Positions 55,899 through 64,000 of a DNA stretch of 64,000 nt are shown here, piece after piece. Source of the stretch: Vibrio inusitatus. GTDB taxonomy: Bacteria > Pseudomonadota > Gammaproteobacteria > Enterobacterales > Vibrionaceae. Under the pieces are notes generated by a model, which was not told where the DNA came from, ran no database searches, and was given only the letters and a program-made list of their open reading frames with translations. Positions within the stretch are counted from its first letter, which is position 1, and the number at the start of each line of letters is the position of its first letter. A program made the translations under genes and the position numbers. The stretch lies in assembly GCA_024346935.1 (NCBI GenBank), contig AP024879.1:744001-808000 (forward strand). Direction: 5' to 3'.

Positions 55899-57119
55899 CT
55901 ACATCATTTTTAGGAAATAAGGGATGATGATTGCGTTCGCCAAATCAATAAAGAATGCACATACCAGTGGAACAATAATGAAGGCCTGTGCTGAATAGCC
56001 GTATTTAGCGGAAATTGAAGACATATTTGCCATTGCAGTAGGTGTTGAGCCCAAAGAGATGCCACCAAAACCTGCACATACTACCGCAGCATCGTATGTC
56101 TTACCCATTGCTCTGAATACGATGATTGACGCAGTAAATACCGCTAATACAAACTGCATAGTCAGAATAATCAAGATAGGTCCAGCCAACTCAACCAGTG
56201 TCCAAAGTTGCATACTCATCAGAGACATAGCAAGGAATGACCCCAAAGAAATATCCGCAATCAAGCTGATAGACTGAGTGCGCGTTGGCCACTTTGTACC
56301 GCTGATACGAGGGTAACTTTCCGGAATAAGGTTGGTAATTAATATGCCTGCAAACAAGCAAGATACAAACAATGGAAGCTGCAAGCCTGTTTGACTAATC
56401 AACTCATCAAGTAGCACACCCACAATAATACAAATATGGATGGCTAATACAGAATCTAAAAACGCAAATGAAGTAAGAGATTCAGATTCAGACTTTTCTT
56501 CATTTTGAGAATTATTATCGCTTTCATCCGCTTTTAGGTTGTAACGCTTAATAAGGAATTTTGCGATTGGGCCACCCATCATACTGGCTAGGATTAAGCC
56601 AAACGTTGCACTCGCGATACCAATTTCCATCGCGTTTTCAATACCGAGCATTTCTTCAATACGTGGAGCCCAAGCAATCGCAGTACCATGCCCACCGATA
56701 AGCGACACACTACCAGCCAATAAGCCAACCACAGGCTCCAAGCCTAATGCACTTGCTGTAGTTACACCCACGATGTTTTGCATGATCATAAACGTAATGG
56801 TCACACCTAGAAGAATAAGCAGTGGCTTGCCACCCTTAAGAAGGTCTTTGATATGAGCATTAATACCAATAGTGGTAAAAAAGTACACTAACAACACATC
56901 ACGAGCCATTAGGTCAAATTGCACCTCGATTGAAGTAACTTGATAGATTATTGCGATAATGATTGAGACTAATATCCCACCAGATACTGGCTCAGGAATA
57001 CTAAACTCACGTAAAAAAGGAACGATTTGGTTCATGCGTTTACCAAAGAACAATACGATGATACCCATTGTTACTGTAAAAAATGAACCTAGATTTAAGA
57101 TATTTCCGTCAAATTCCAT
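55899..57119 (-). CDS. gltS: Sodium/glutamate symporter
   Basis: 406 residues, the normal length of GltS (ESS family), with about ten membrane helices and two pore-loop regions ('LLAGSVSLIGGHGTAIAWAP' and 'AAVVCAGFGGISLGSTPTAM', each with the Gly/Ser-rich motif). It takes up glutamate with Na+ across the inner membrane. Single gene; the promoter lies within the 630-bp spacer to the right. Confidence 0.93.
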   Translation of the reverse strand: MEFDGNILNLGSFFTVTMGIIVLFFGKRMNQIVPFLREFSIPEPVSGGILVSIIIAIIYQVTSIEVQFDLMARDVLLVYFFTTIGINAHIKDLLKGGKPLLILLGVTITFMIMQNIVGVTTASALGLEPVVGLLAGSVSLIGGHGTAIAWAPRIEEMLGIENAMEIGIASATFGLILASMMGGPIAKFLIKRYNLKADESDNNSQNEEKSESESLTSFAFLDSVLAIHICIIVGVLLDELISQTGLQLPLFVSCLFAGILITNLIPESYPRISGTKWPTRTQSISLIADISLGSFLAMSLMSMQLWTLVELAGPILIILTMQFVLAVFTASIIVFRAMGKTYDAAVVCAGFGGISLGSTPTAMANMSSISAKYGYSAQAFIIVPLVCAFFIDLANAIIIPYFLKMM

Positions 57120-57680
57120 AATGTTCTTTCGCCTTGAAGTAGTACTTAAAGTTTACTTACTCACCGCAGATTGACGCCTCGAAAAATTACCAGTTCAACG
57201 GGTAATATTTCCCTGTAAAAATGAGAGCACTAGCAGAGATAGTCAGCATTTCCACTCGGTATCAGCCTGATTTTTACATGAAAGTGATACATAACCTTTT
57301 TAATAACATCGCGATACACCAAAACAGTAATAGAACCATGAAGAAGCTATAATGACTGGATACAACATTGCTATTAACATAGCTTAGTGACATTTGTGGC
57401 TTTATGTAATTTATTCATCCCGTATATGAAAAATAGTTGTATGCTTCATTATTTTTCTTCTCTATACGCCAATTCTCTCTTCAAATTACTAAGATTTATC
57501 CAATTGCCAACTTAGAATTATTCAATCGCCAATAAAACAGATATATTTTGCGGTATTGCACCAATGAATGAGACAAGTGAAGAGCTACTGTGGTAAAGGG
57601 GCTATTCACTGTAGACAACGGTAAGAGAGCTTCGTTTCCCTTTGCCTTTTAAGTAAGTTGATAGTTGAAATATATACGCG
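57120..57680. other. Spacer upstream of gltS, no gene seen
   Basis: About 560 bp of AT-rich sequence between gltS and the terminator at 57686-57727. No ORF or repeat I can support. It should contain the gltS promoter. Confidence 0.4.
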
Positions 57681-57685
57681 TTAAA

Positions 57686-57727
57686 TACAAAAAATTCCGA
57701 TAGGTTCGCAGAACCTATCGGAATTTT
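57686..57727 (-). terminator. Terminator of the yiaVW-like operon
   Basis: A 17-bp perfect stem: AAAATTCCGATAGGTTC (57691-57707), a 3-nt loop, and GAACCTATCGGAATTTT (57711-57727), with a T run on the minus strand. It lies 25 bp beyond the last gene. Confidence 0.9.
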
Positions 57728-57751
57728 GGTAGTACTATTTTTTCAATTCAA

Positions 57752-58975
57752 TTACAGCGAGTACACATAGTAGATCTGTGATTTCATTCGAAGAATAATG
57801 CCTCGAATTACATCTAAAAATGAAAGAAAATGATGTGGTTTTTCTCCCGATACCCACGCTAAGCCCACCGCGCCAACTGGAATGTCGTATCCCTCTGGTT
57901 CATTCAGCTTTAGGCGTACAAAGTGGAATTTATTTTTCACATTTTTCCCCGTTGTTTCTGAAACAGAAGCCTCTCGTCCCATGCTACTCGCTTGAGCTTC
58001 ACCGGTAGCTTCCACAATACCTTGCACCTCAGCGGAGAACACTTTGCCCGGATAAACAGGAGAAGCAAACTCAGCCCTTTGACCTGGTTTCACATTACGA
58101 ATCGCCTGATGATTAACTCGCATCAACACATATTTTTCATCCGTGTACATCTGCATACGGGAAAGAATGCCCACATACTGCCCTTCTCGAAGAATAAAGT
58201 TAGTCACAAAACCATCGGTTGGGGCGTGTACTCTAGTCTCTTTTAAGTTCCACTCGGCTTCAGCTAATTTCTCCTTGGCTCTTTGTAAATTTGCACCAGC
58301 ACTTATTAAATTAAGCTTAGATTTCTCGACATTCACTTTGGCACGAGATACCTCAACTTCACTGCGTGATATTTGGCTTTGGATAGACGCTATCTTATTT
58401 TTAGCCAATACAACAATGGTGCCTTGCTCATCTAAGAGACTCTCAGTTACCGAATACTTTGCTTTGGCGTTCTGCCTTTCGTAACGGCTCAATGTTGTTC
58501 TTTCTAACTTGTATTGTTTCCTAGCAGAAGCCAGCTCAACCTTCACGATATCTAGATTAATCAAGCTAGTGTTATAGTCAGTTTCAGAAAGATGTATGTC
58601 TTCGTTCGCTAAGCTGTAGGCCGCTTCAGCTGCTTTCAATTCAGTCTCCGATTTATTGCGAGCAATTTCGTAAATTTCAGAATCCAATTCAAAAATAAGG
58701 TCACCCTTCTTCACTCTAGAATTGGGCTCAATATGAATCGTCTTCACTTTACCTTTAATTCCAGTATTACCCGGTCTTAATTGTATGTGTGGCGCTTGAA
58801 CAACCGACCCGCCAGACAAGTCCATTGGCGTATAATTGATTAAACCAATCCACACAAAGCCCAACCACAAACCACCGCCTATATACGCAAATGCCTTAAA
58901 AGGTTTTGCCCATGGCACACCAAGGAGGCGAAGTATGTAGATGAATAACGCCCAAATCGCTAAACCTTCTAACAT
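57752..58975 (-). CDS. HlyD-family membrane fusion protein (YiaV-like)
   Basis: 407 residues. Hydrophobic N-terminus with two short membrane segments (about 2-17 and 27-47), a lipoyl half 'HIEPNSRVKKGDLIFELDSEIY', a long coiled-coil hairpin (about 100-245), the second lipoyl half 'VHAPTDGFVTNFILREGQYVG' and a beta-barrel domain. The pairing with a DUF3302 gene matches E. coli yiaV-yiaW. No pump gene is in the pair, so partner and substrate are unknown. It overlaps the DUF3302 gene by 7 bp. Confidence 0.88.
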   Translation of the reverse strand: MLEGLAIWALFIYILRLLGVPWAKPFKAFAYIGGGLWLGFVWIGLINYTPMDLSGGSVVQAPHIQLRPGNTGIKGKVKTIHIEPNSRVKKGDLIFELDSEIYEIARNKSETELKAAEAAYSLANEDIHLSETDYNTSLINLDIVKVELASARKQYKLERTTLSRYERQNAKAKYSVTESLLDEQGTIVVLAKNKIASIQSQISRSEVEVSRAKVNVEKSKLNLISAGANLQRAKEKLAEAEWNLKETRVHAPTDGFVTNFILREGQYVGILSRMQMYTDEKYVLMRVNHQAIRNVKPGQRAEFASPVYPGKVFSAEVQGIVEATGEAQASSMGREASVSETTGKNVKNKFHFVRLKLNEPEGYDIPVGAVGLAWVSGEKPHHFLSFLDVIRGIILRMKSQIYYVYSL

Positions 58976-59313
58976 GACGATTCTCCTTTATCTGTTGATA
59001 AATCGTTGGCTTTGTCCAAAGACCCATGACGCCAAATATCGCGCACACGAACGATGGCTGTCTCTAAATCCAAGAAGGCTGCAATAATCGCAAGCACCCA
59101 AACCCAATGCCAAATAAAGCCAATCCAGGTAAGCACCGTGATTAGGCCTATCTGATGATGCCCACTGCTATGAGCTTTATGGATGGGTAATTCATGTAGC
59201 TTCCAAAAAGCCACACACACCGCAACTAAAGTGCCAACAAGAACGACAGCGGCAACGACATGCAAGGCTGTATCTGCATTACTTCCGACAAACGGGAGGC
59301 TGACTAAACTCAT
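58969..59313 (-). CDS. DUF3302 inner-membrane protein (YiaW-like)
   Basis: 114 residues with two membrane helices (about 15-37 and 57-80: 'HVVAAVVLVGTLVAVCVAFW' and 'IGLITVLTWIGFIWHWVW'), matching the size and layout of YiaW/YibI. The 'ELPIHKAHSSGHHQIG' loop is His-rich. Always seen beside a HlyD-type gene; role unknown. First gene of the pair. Confidence 0.88.
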   Translation of the reverse strand: MSLVSLPFVGSNADTALHVVAAVVLVGTLVAVCVAFWKLHELPIHKAHSSGHHQIGLITVLTWIGFIWHWVWVLAIIAAFLDLETAIVRVRDIWRHGSLDKANDLSTDKGESSC

Positions 59314-59676
59314 AATGACCCCTTAAATTTCCAAGACATATTCTGCTTATGGAGGCCTAAGATAAAAGCGCTAAACACCGGCTAAGTAGGATGTCCATAA
59401 AGGTATATCTAAACTATAAGATGGTGTGAGTTACTTAAGTACTCGAAGAATTACTAGCGGAATTTACGGAATTTACGAGGGAGTGCCCATGTATTTACGG
59501 GCAGTATTATGAGTGAAAACTGGGAAGGTTTTTTAACAATGATGAAGTGTGTATTTAACCGCTAAAAACCCGTCATCCCGGAATGCATTAACTGGCTTTA
59601 ATACTTCCTAAAGTCCAAACGTTTATTAGAATAACGAAGAGACACAATGCGTAATGTGCCCCTTCGTGAATCTCTG
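59314..59676. other. Spacer, possible terminator of the efflux operon
   Basis: 363 bp without an ORF. Around 59633-59668 an imperfect pairing (ACGAAG...CTTCGT with inner CACA/TGTG) could terminate the RND operon on the minus strand, but it lacks a clear T run. A short repeat 'GGAATTTACGGAATTTACG' lies at about 59459-59477. Confidence 0.35.
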
Positions 59677-61194
59677 TTACTGCGTTTGAGTTTGGGTAGC
59701 TTCCTGACCTTGCTCGCTTTCTGGCTCAGGGTCTATCTCCCAGTTACCACCTAGTGCTTTATGAAGACTCACTAACACCTGAGAAGTTTGTAGGTTTGCT
59801 GATACTTGGGCATCTCTAACCAACTTTTGTTGGCGTTGAGCATCCAGTACCGAGATGTAATCTACCAATCCTGCTCTGTACAAAGAGTCAGCCTTAGCTA
59901 CTGCATTGTCGGCTTCAACCAAAGTATCTGCGACATAGGACTCAGCCTCTTGGCTACTACCGTAAGTATAAAGTAAAGTTTCGACCTCACTGATTGCGGT
60001 ATTCACTGTTTGCTCATAGCCGAGTGCAGCTGCGTTAAAACGCGACTCTTGCAAATCAATTTGAGCGTCAGTACGTCCACCATCAAACACTGTCCAACTT
60101 GCACCAACACTGGCTACCCAAGCCGCAGAGTCACTGCTGAACAAGTCACTAAAATCACCCGCAAGCAGGCCAGGAGAACCTGTTAGATAAAATCGAGGGT
60201 ACTTGTTCGCCACAGCAGCACCAACATCGGCATTAATCGCAACCATCTCTTTCTCAGCGATACGAATATCAGGGCGACTTTGCAGTACATCAGATGCCAA
60301 GCCAATAGGTACTGTACCTTTAAAGTCAGGAACCATACCTTGTTTTGCCAATAGCTCGTCCATTTCAGCCGAGTTTTTGCCTAGAAGAATCGCTAAACGC
60401 TGTTTATGCACATTTTTAGCAATATCAAGCTGAGGCAATATTGCCTTGGTTGCAGAAAGAGCGGCTTTTGCCTGGGCTAAATCAAGATCAGACCCATAGC
60501 CATTTCTTACCAAACTCTCTACCAGTTTTAACGTCTCTCTTTGAGACTCTTGAGTCTCTATTGCAATTTGTTTACGCTCTTGCGCGCCTCGGAACTGGAA
60601 GTAGTTATGGATTACGTCAGAGGTAATCAATGTCACCATACCCTCACGCATGATTTCCACTTGCTCCGCACGTGCCTGGGCTGATTGCGCTTGATACTCT
60701 AATCGATTGAATACATCGACTTCCCAAGAAATATTCGCACTCAAAGTAGTAAAGTCATAGCTACTATCCAGCACGCTATCTTGCCCAATAGCTTGGTTGA
60801 TTTGGCCAAGACCGCCAGGGGTAACTAACGGGCCAACCAAAGGATCATTCTCACTAAATCCGTACGACGTGGCGCCCATGTTGACAGTAATTGTTGGTAC
60901 TTTAAACGACTCTACAGCACGTTGGTACGCCTGAGCCGATTTCACTCGCTGCGCAGCAATTTGTAGCGATATATTTTCATTCTGCGCAATGTTTACCAAC
61001 TCATCTAAAGTCTCATCTTCAAACTGAGCCCACCAGCCAGCCTTCACTTTTTCATCACTTGCCGCAGTACCCTCTACATCTTCCACTAAGAAAGCACTAC
61101 CAACAGTATCTTGAGGTGCTTCGTACTCTGGGCCTACAGCACATCCAGCAAGAAGCATACTTAATAGAATCGGGGTTAATTTTCTTGATTTCAT
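59677..61194 (-). CDS. RND efflux outer-membrane lipoprotein (NodT family)
   Basis: 505 residues from the ATG at 61194, four bases after the permease stop codon and with GAGG upstream; longer upstream starts fall inside the permease gene. Lipoprotein signal MKSRKLTPILLSMLLAGC (Cys18), then two OEP repeats typical of TolC-like channels ('ISLQIAAQRVKSAQAYQRA', 'LPQLDIAKNVHKQRLAILLG', 'YRAGLVDYISVLDAQRQQ'). Forms the outer-membrane duct of the tripartite pump. The tail is Gln/Thr-rich. Confidence 0.93.
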   Translation of the reverse strand: MKSRKLTPILLSMLLAGCAVGPEYEAPQDTVGSAFLVEDVEGTAASDEKVKAGWWAQFEDETLDELVNIAQNENISLQIAAQRVKSAQAYQRAVESFKVPTITVNMGATSYGFSENDPLVGPLVTPGGLGQINQAIGQDSVLDSSYDFTTLSANISWEVDVFNRLEYQAQSAQARAEQVEIMREGMVTLITSDVIHNYFQFRGAQERKQIAIETQESQRETLKLVESLVRNGYGSDLDLAQAKAALSATKAILPQLDIAKNVHKQRLAILLGKNSAEMDELLAKQGMVPDFKGTVPIGLASDVLQSRPDIRIAEKEMVAINADVGAAVANKYPRFYLTGSPGLLAGDFSDLFSSDSAAWVASVGASWTVFDGGRTDAQIDLQESRFNAAALGYEQTVNTAISEVETLLYTYGSSQEAESYVADTLVEADNAVAKADSLYRAGLVDYISVLDAQRQQKLVRDAQVSANLQTSQVLVSLHKALGGNWEIDPEPESEQGQEATQTQTQ

Positions 61195-61198
61195 GCTG

Positions 61199-64000
61199 TT
61201 ATTCCTCGACAACTTTTGCTGATTCAATTGACTGCTCTTGCTTTTCTTCATTCTGATAGAAGACTTTATATAGCGCTGGCATAACAAATAGTGACAGTAG
61301 AGTCGCTGCAGCTAATCCACCAATAACCGTTGCTGCCATTTGGTCGAACAACAAATCTGTCATCAGTGGCACCATACCCAACATTGTTGTCAAAGCACCC
61401 ATGCTGATAGCCATAGTACGGTTCATCGTTGCCGATTTGATTGCGTCTGACAATGTAGCGCCCTCTTTACGTTCTAGCTCAATCTGGTCCATCAACACGA
61501 TGCCGTTTTTGATGATCATACCTGACAAACAGATTGCGCCGATTAGAGCCATAAAGCCGAATGCTTTGTCAGCAATCAATAACATCGCAACTACACCTGT
61601 TGCAGCTAGTGGCACGGTTCCGAAGATAATAATCGGTTGTTTAAAGCCGTTGAACATTCCCACCATAATGATGACCATCACAACCATCGCTAGAGGTAAG
61701 TTCGACAATGTATCAACAATTGATTTGTTCTCATCGTAGTATTCACCACCCCACTCAAGTGTGTAACCTGGCGGTAGTTCAATCGCTTCAATTTCATCAA
61801 GGCTGTACTGTCTAGCTAAAGCAACGGTCGTTCCTACTACACCTGCTTGAGTGGTAATCGTTGGCAAACGGTTACGACGCCAAATCATTGAATCTTCAGT
61901 AGTAAACTCAAAGCCATCCACTAACTGACCTAGTGGGACGTTATGTACACCCAGTAATGATTGAACTGGAATCGCATTTAGGTCCCCTATCGTTGCTCCC
62001 ATACCACGAACTCGAATCGGAATAATCTCGTCTTCATGCTTCATCAAACCAACAGGGAAGCCTTCTGAAGTTCGTTTCAATGCGATGGCGATGTCAGTAC
62101 GGTTAATACCGGCACGGCGCATTTTCTCTTCATTGATTACAGGCTTAAGAACCTTGCTTTCTTGTCTCCAGTTATTGCGTATATACGTTGCATAAGGGTT
62201 TTGATTTAGAATTTCCTCTGCTTGATGCGACAGATCTTTCAATATCACTGGGTCTGGACCACTAAAGCGAGCTTCGATACTAAACTTATCTTTTGTTGCT
62301 AGCTTCAAAGTACGGAAACGAGGTTCAGCATTCGCAAAGTTCTCTTTTAGCCAAGCATCTCCGCGCTCTTGCAATATCGCGATTGATTGGAAGTCTTTAG
62401 TGTTAATCAAGAACTGGCCATAACTTGCATCATACGGTTCTGGTTCTACTGTTACCGAGAAACGAGGTGCACTAGCGCCAACAAAGCTCGATAGGTTTTC
62501 TACTTCAGGTTGCTCTAATAACCACTCTTCGATGCGTTTCATATCCGCATTGGTTTGCTCGATTTGAGAACCATTCGGTAGCCAATAATCTAAGAACACA
62601 ATTGCGCGATCCGATGCTGGCATGAAAATGACGGTAATCTTAGGGATTAACAGTACCGTTAGCACTAATGCAGGTACGATTGCCGATAGACCTTTCCATG
62701 GGTTATCTACCATCCAACTTACTGCTGAACGATATACCGCTACGAACTTCGATTCTTTTGCGTTTGGATCTTGTGGTACAGGTTTAATCCAAATCCAACA
62801 GAACAAGACAGTCACCGTTACTGCAACCAACCATGACAACAATAGAGAAGACATCATTATCTGTGGCAAACTTAACGCAAATTCAGAAGCGTCCGAGTTT
62901 GCAGTTAATACTGGCAAGGTACCCATCATTGCAATGACAGTCGCACCTAACAGTGGCATTGACGTTTCTTTTACAGAGTCAATAGCAGCTTTAGTTCGAT
63001 CAATACCTTTATTGACCTTAACAACAAATAAATCAGTAATCACAATGGCGTTATCTACGAGCATACCGAGTGCTAATATGAAGCTACCTAGCGATACACG
63101 TTGCAAATCGACGCCTGCGATATTCATGTATACAAGCGTACATAAGATGGTAATCAGAAGACTCGAACCAACGATAATTGCACTCTTCACACCCATGAAC
63201 AGCCAAAGAATAACAACAACAATCAACACACTTTCTAAAAGGTTGGTAACGAAATTATTTATTGATTTTTTTACTTCTTCCGGTTGGAAGGCAATATCAT
63301 GAATCTCTACACCAACAGGCAACTCTGCCTGGTAGTCATTCAACACTTTTCTTAAGCTATCACCTAAGTTAACAACGTTGATACCACCGACAGGACTCAC
63401 AGCCAGAACAACAGCGTCTTTACCATCAAAGCGAGTCATACTCAAAGGCGTTTCATTGTAGCCCAAAGAAATATCAGTCACGTCTCCCAGACGGACCAAG
63501 CCTGTAGACAGGTCGCCTACCCCACCTCTGATCATCAAGTTAGCAACATCGTCTACCGAAGTAAATTCACTGCTTTGCGCTATACGAACTCGCTCGATAC
63601 CTGCTTTAAAACGGCCTGCATCATAAATCGCATTTTGGCTGTTCAGCTGTGCAATAACCTGAGCCGCTGACATGTTGTAGTTAGCTAAACGCTCCTCTGG
63701 AAGGTCGATATTTACAACTTGTTCTTGAACACCGTGAAGTTCTATTTTCTTGATGCCTGAAACGGTTTTTAATCGACGTTGTAGCTCTTGCGCATAGTCT
63801 TTTAGGTCGGCCATATCGACACCATCACCCGATAGCGCAAACAACATACCGTATACTTCAGAGAATTCGTCTTGAACCACACTGACTTGAGCGGTAGCTG
63901 GCAACATGAGTTTCACATCCGCCACTTTGCGGCGCAATAGATCCCATTGTTGCGGCAGTTCGCTCGAAACCAGTTCTTCGCTAAGGTCTACAAAGATCAT
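61199..64000 (-). CDS. RND efflux permease, 5' end beyond the window
   Basis: The visible 933 residues are the C-terminal ~90% of an RND-type inner-membrane pump; about 90-100 N-terminal residues are missing at the right edge, so the first Met shown is internal. Seen: porter domain ('AQVIAQLNSQNAIYDAGRF'), helix block with 'GSFILALGMLVDNAIVITDLFV' (proton-relay Asp pair region), second porter domain, and 'GAICLSGMIIKNGIVLMDQIELERKEG'. Exports toxic compounds or drugs using the proton gradient. A membrane fusion gene is expected just outside the window. Confidence 0.93.
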   Translation of the reverse strand: MIFVDLSEELVSSELPQQWDLLRRKVADVKLMLPATAQVSVVQDEFSEVYGMLFALSGDGVDMADLKDYAQELQRRLKTVSGIKKIELHGVQEQVVNIDLPEERLANYNMSAAQVIAQLNSQNAIYDAGRFKAGIERVRIAQSSEFTSVDDVANLMIRGGVGDLSTGLVRLGDVTDISLGYNETPLSMTRFDGKDAVVLAVSPVGGINVVNLGDSLRKVLNDYQAELPVGVEIHDIAFQPEEVKKSINNFVTNLLESVLIVVVILWLFMGVKSAIIVGSSLLITILCTLVYMNIAGVDLQRVSLGSFILALGMLVDNAIVITDLFVVKVNKGIDRTKAAIDSVKETSMPLLGATVIAMMGTLPVLTANSDASEFALSLPQIMMSSLLLSWLVAVTVTVLFCWIWIKPVPQDPNAKESKFVAVYRSAVSWMVDNPWKGLSAIVPALVLTVLLIPKITVIFMPASDRAIVFLDYWLPNGSQIEQTNADMKRIEEWLLEQPEVENLSSFVGASAPRFSVTVEPEPYDASYGQFLINTKDFQSIAILQERGDAWLKENFANAEPRFRTLKLATKDKFSIEARFSGPDPVILKDLSHQAEEILNQNPYATYIRNNWRQESKVLKPVINEEKMRRAGINRTDIAIALKRTSEGFPVGLMKHEDEIIPIRVRGMGATIGDLNAIPVQSLLGVHNVPLGQLVDGFEFTTEDSMIWRRNRLPTITTQAGVVGTTVALARQYSLDEIEAIELPPGYTLEWGGEYYDENKSIVDTLSNLPLAMVVMVIIMVGMFNGFKQPIIIFGTVPLAATGVVAMLLIADKAFGFMALIGAICLSGMIIKNGIVLMDQIELERKEGATLSDAIKSATMNRTMAISMGALTTMLGMVPLMTDLLFDQMAATVIGGLAAATLLSLFVMPALYKVFYQNEEKQEQSIESAKVVEE

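Noticed and set aside
61195..61287. Extended N-terminus of the NodT-type lipoprotein
   Set aside because: It would lie inside the permease gene and would bury the lipoprotein signal that starts at 61194.

Overview
The window looks like Vibrio DNA (Gammaproteobacteria), probably from the smaller chromosome. It carries the zwf-pgl-gnd cluster and the kbl-tdh pair, which I recall lying near each other on chromosome II of Vibrio cholerae, plus a set of Vibrio-type conserved genes: pqiABC, yaeQ, ybjQ, yhfA-like osmC, ynfA, gltS, chaA, a yiaVW-like pair and RND efflux genes. Family assignments come from reading motifs; no database search was possible. I see no rRNA, tRNA or CRISPR array.

Positions 1-9200 are accessory and AT-rich. 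They hold the N-terminus of an ABC1/UbiB-like kinase, a DUF1254/DUF1214 secreted protein, and a small secreted protein lying in a diverged tandem duplication. A mobile-element cluster follows: an IS1111-group (IS110 family) insertion sequence with 11-bp subterminal inverted repeats and a structured 3' non-coding tail, then a group II intron of about 870 nt with no reverse transcriptase gene, then an ISAs1-family transposase remnant. After these come a Tat-exported sulfatase, a decayed outer-membrane protein and two related coiled-coil genes.

Positions 9300-22700 are mixed: an AraC regulator, a coupled cysteine-synthase-like enzyme and exported metallophosphoesterase, small membrane proteins (YcxB-like, YnfA), a hydratase, then zwf-pgl-gnd (oxidative pentose phosphate pathway) and a YghU-type glutathione transferase. 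Positions 22700-26500 hold two exported spondin-domain proteins followed by a response regulator and histidine kinase on the same strand, which looks like a surface-protein and signalling unit.

Positions 26500-41700 are mostly ordinary chromosome: a DMT transporter, kbl-tdh with a divergent LysR regulator, a 6-phospho-beta-glucosidase, a lipoprotein alpha/beta hydrolase, pqiABC (lipid transport), ybjQ with an ion channel, a Nudix hydrolase, OsmC, a cold-shock protein and YaeQ. Positions 41700-45700 are an AT-rich aaeXAB-like aromatic-acid efflux operon with a divergent LysR gene.

Positions 45800-64000 hold a second ion channel coupled to an AI-2E transporter, a sodium:solute symporter, and a 13-copy octamer repeat followed by a possible His/Cys-rich leader ORF that overlaps the start of chaA. 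Then come a translationally coupled pair of phospholipases (outer-membrane PldA-like and patatin-like lipoprotein), gltS, a yiaVW-like pair, and an RND efflux operon whose permease runs off the right edge.
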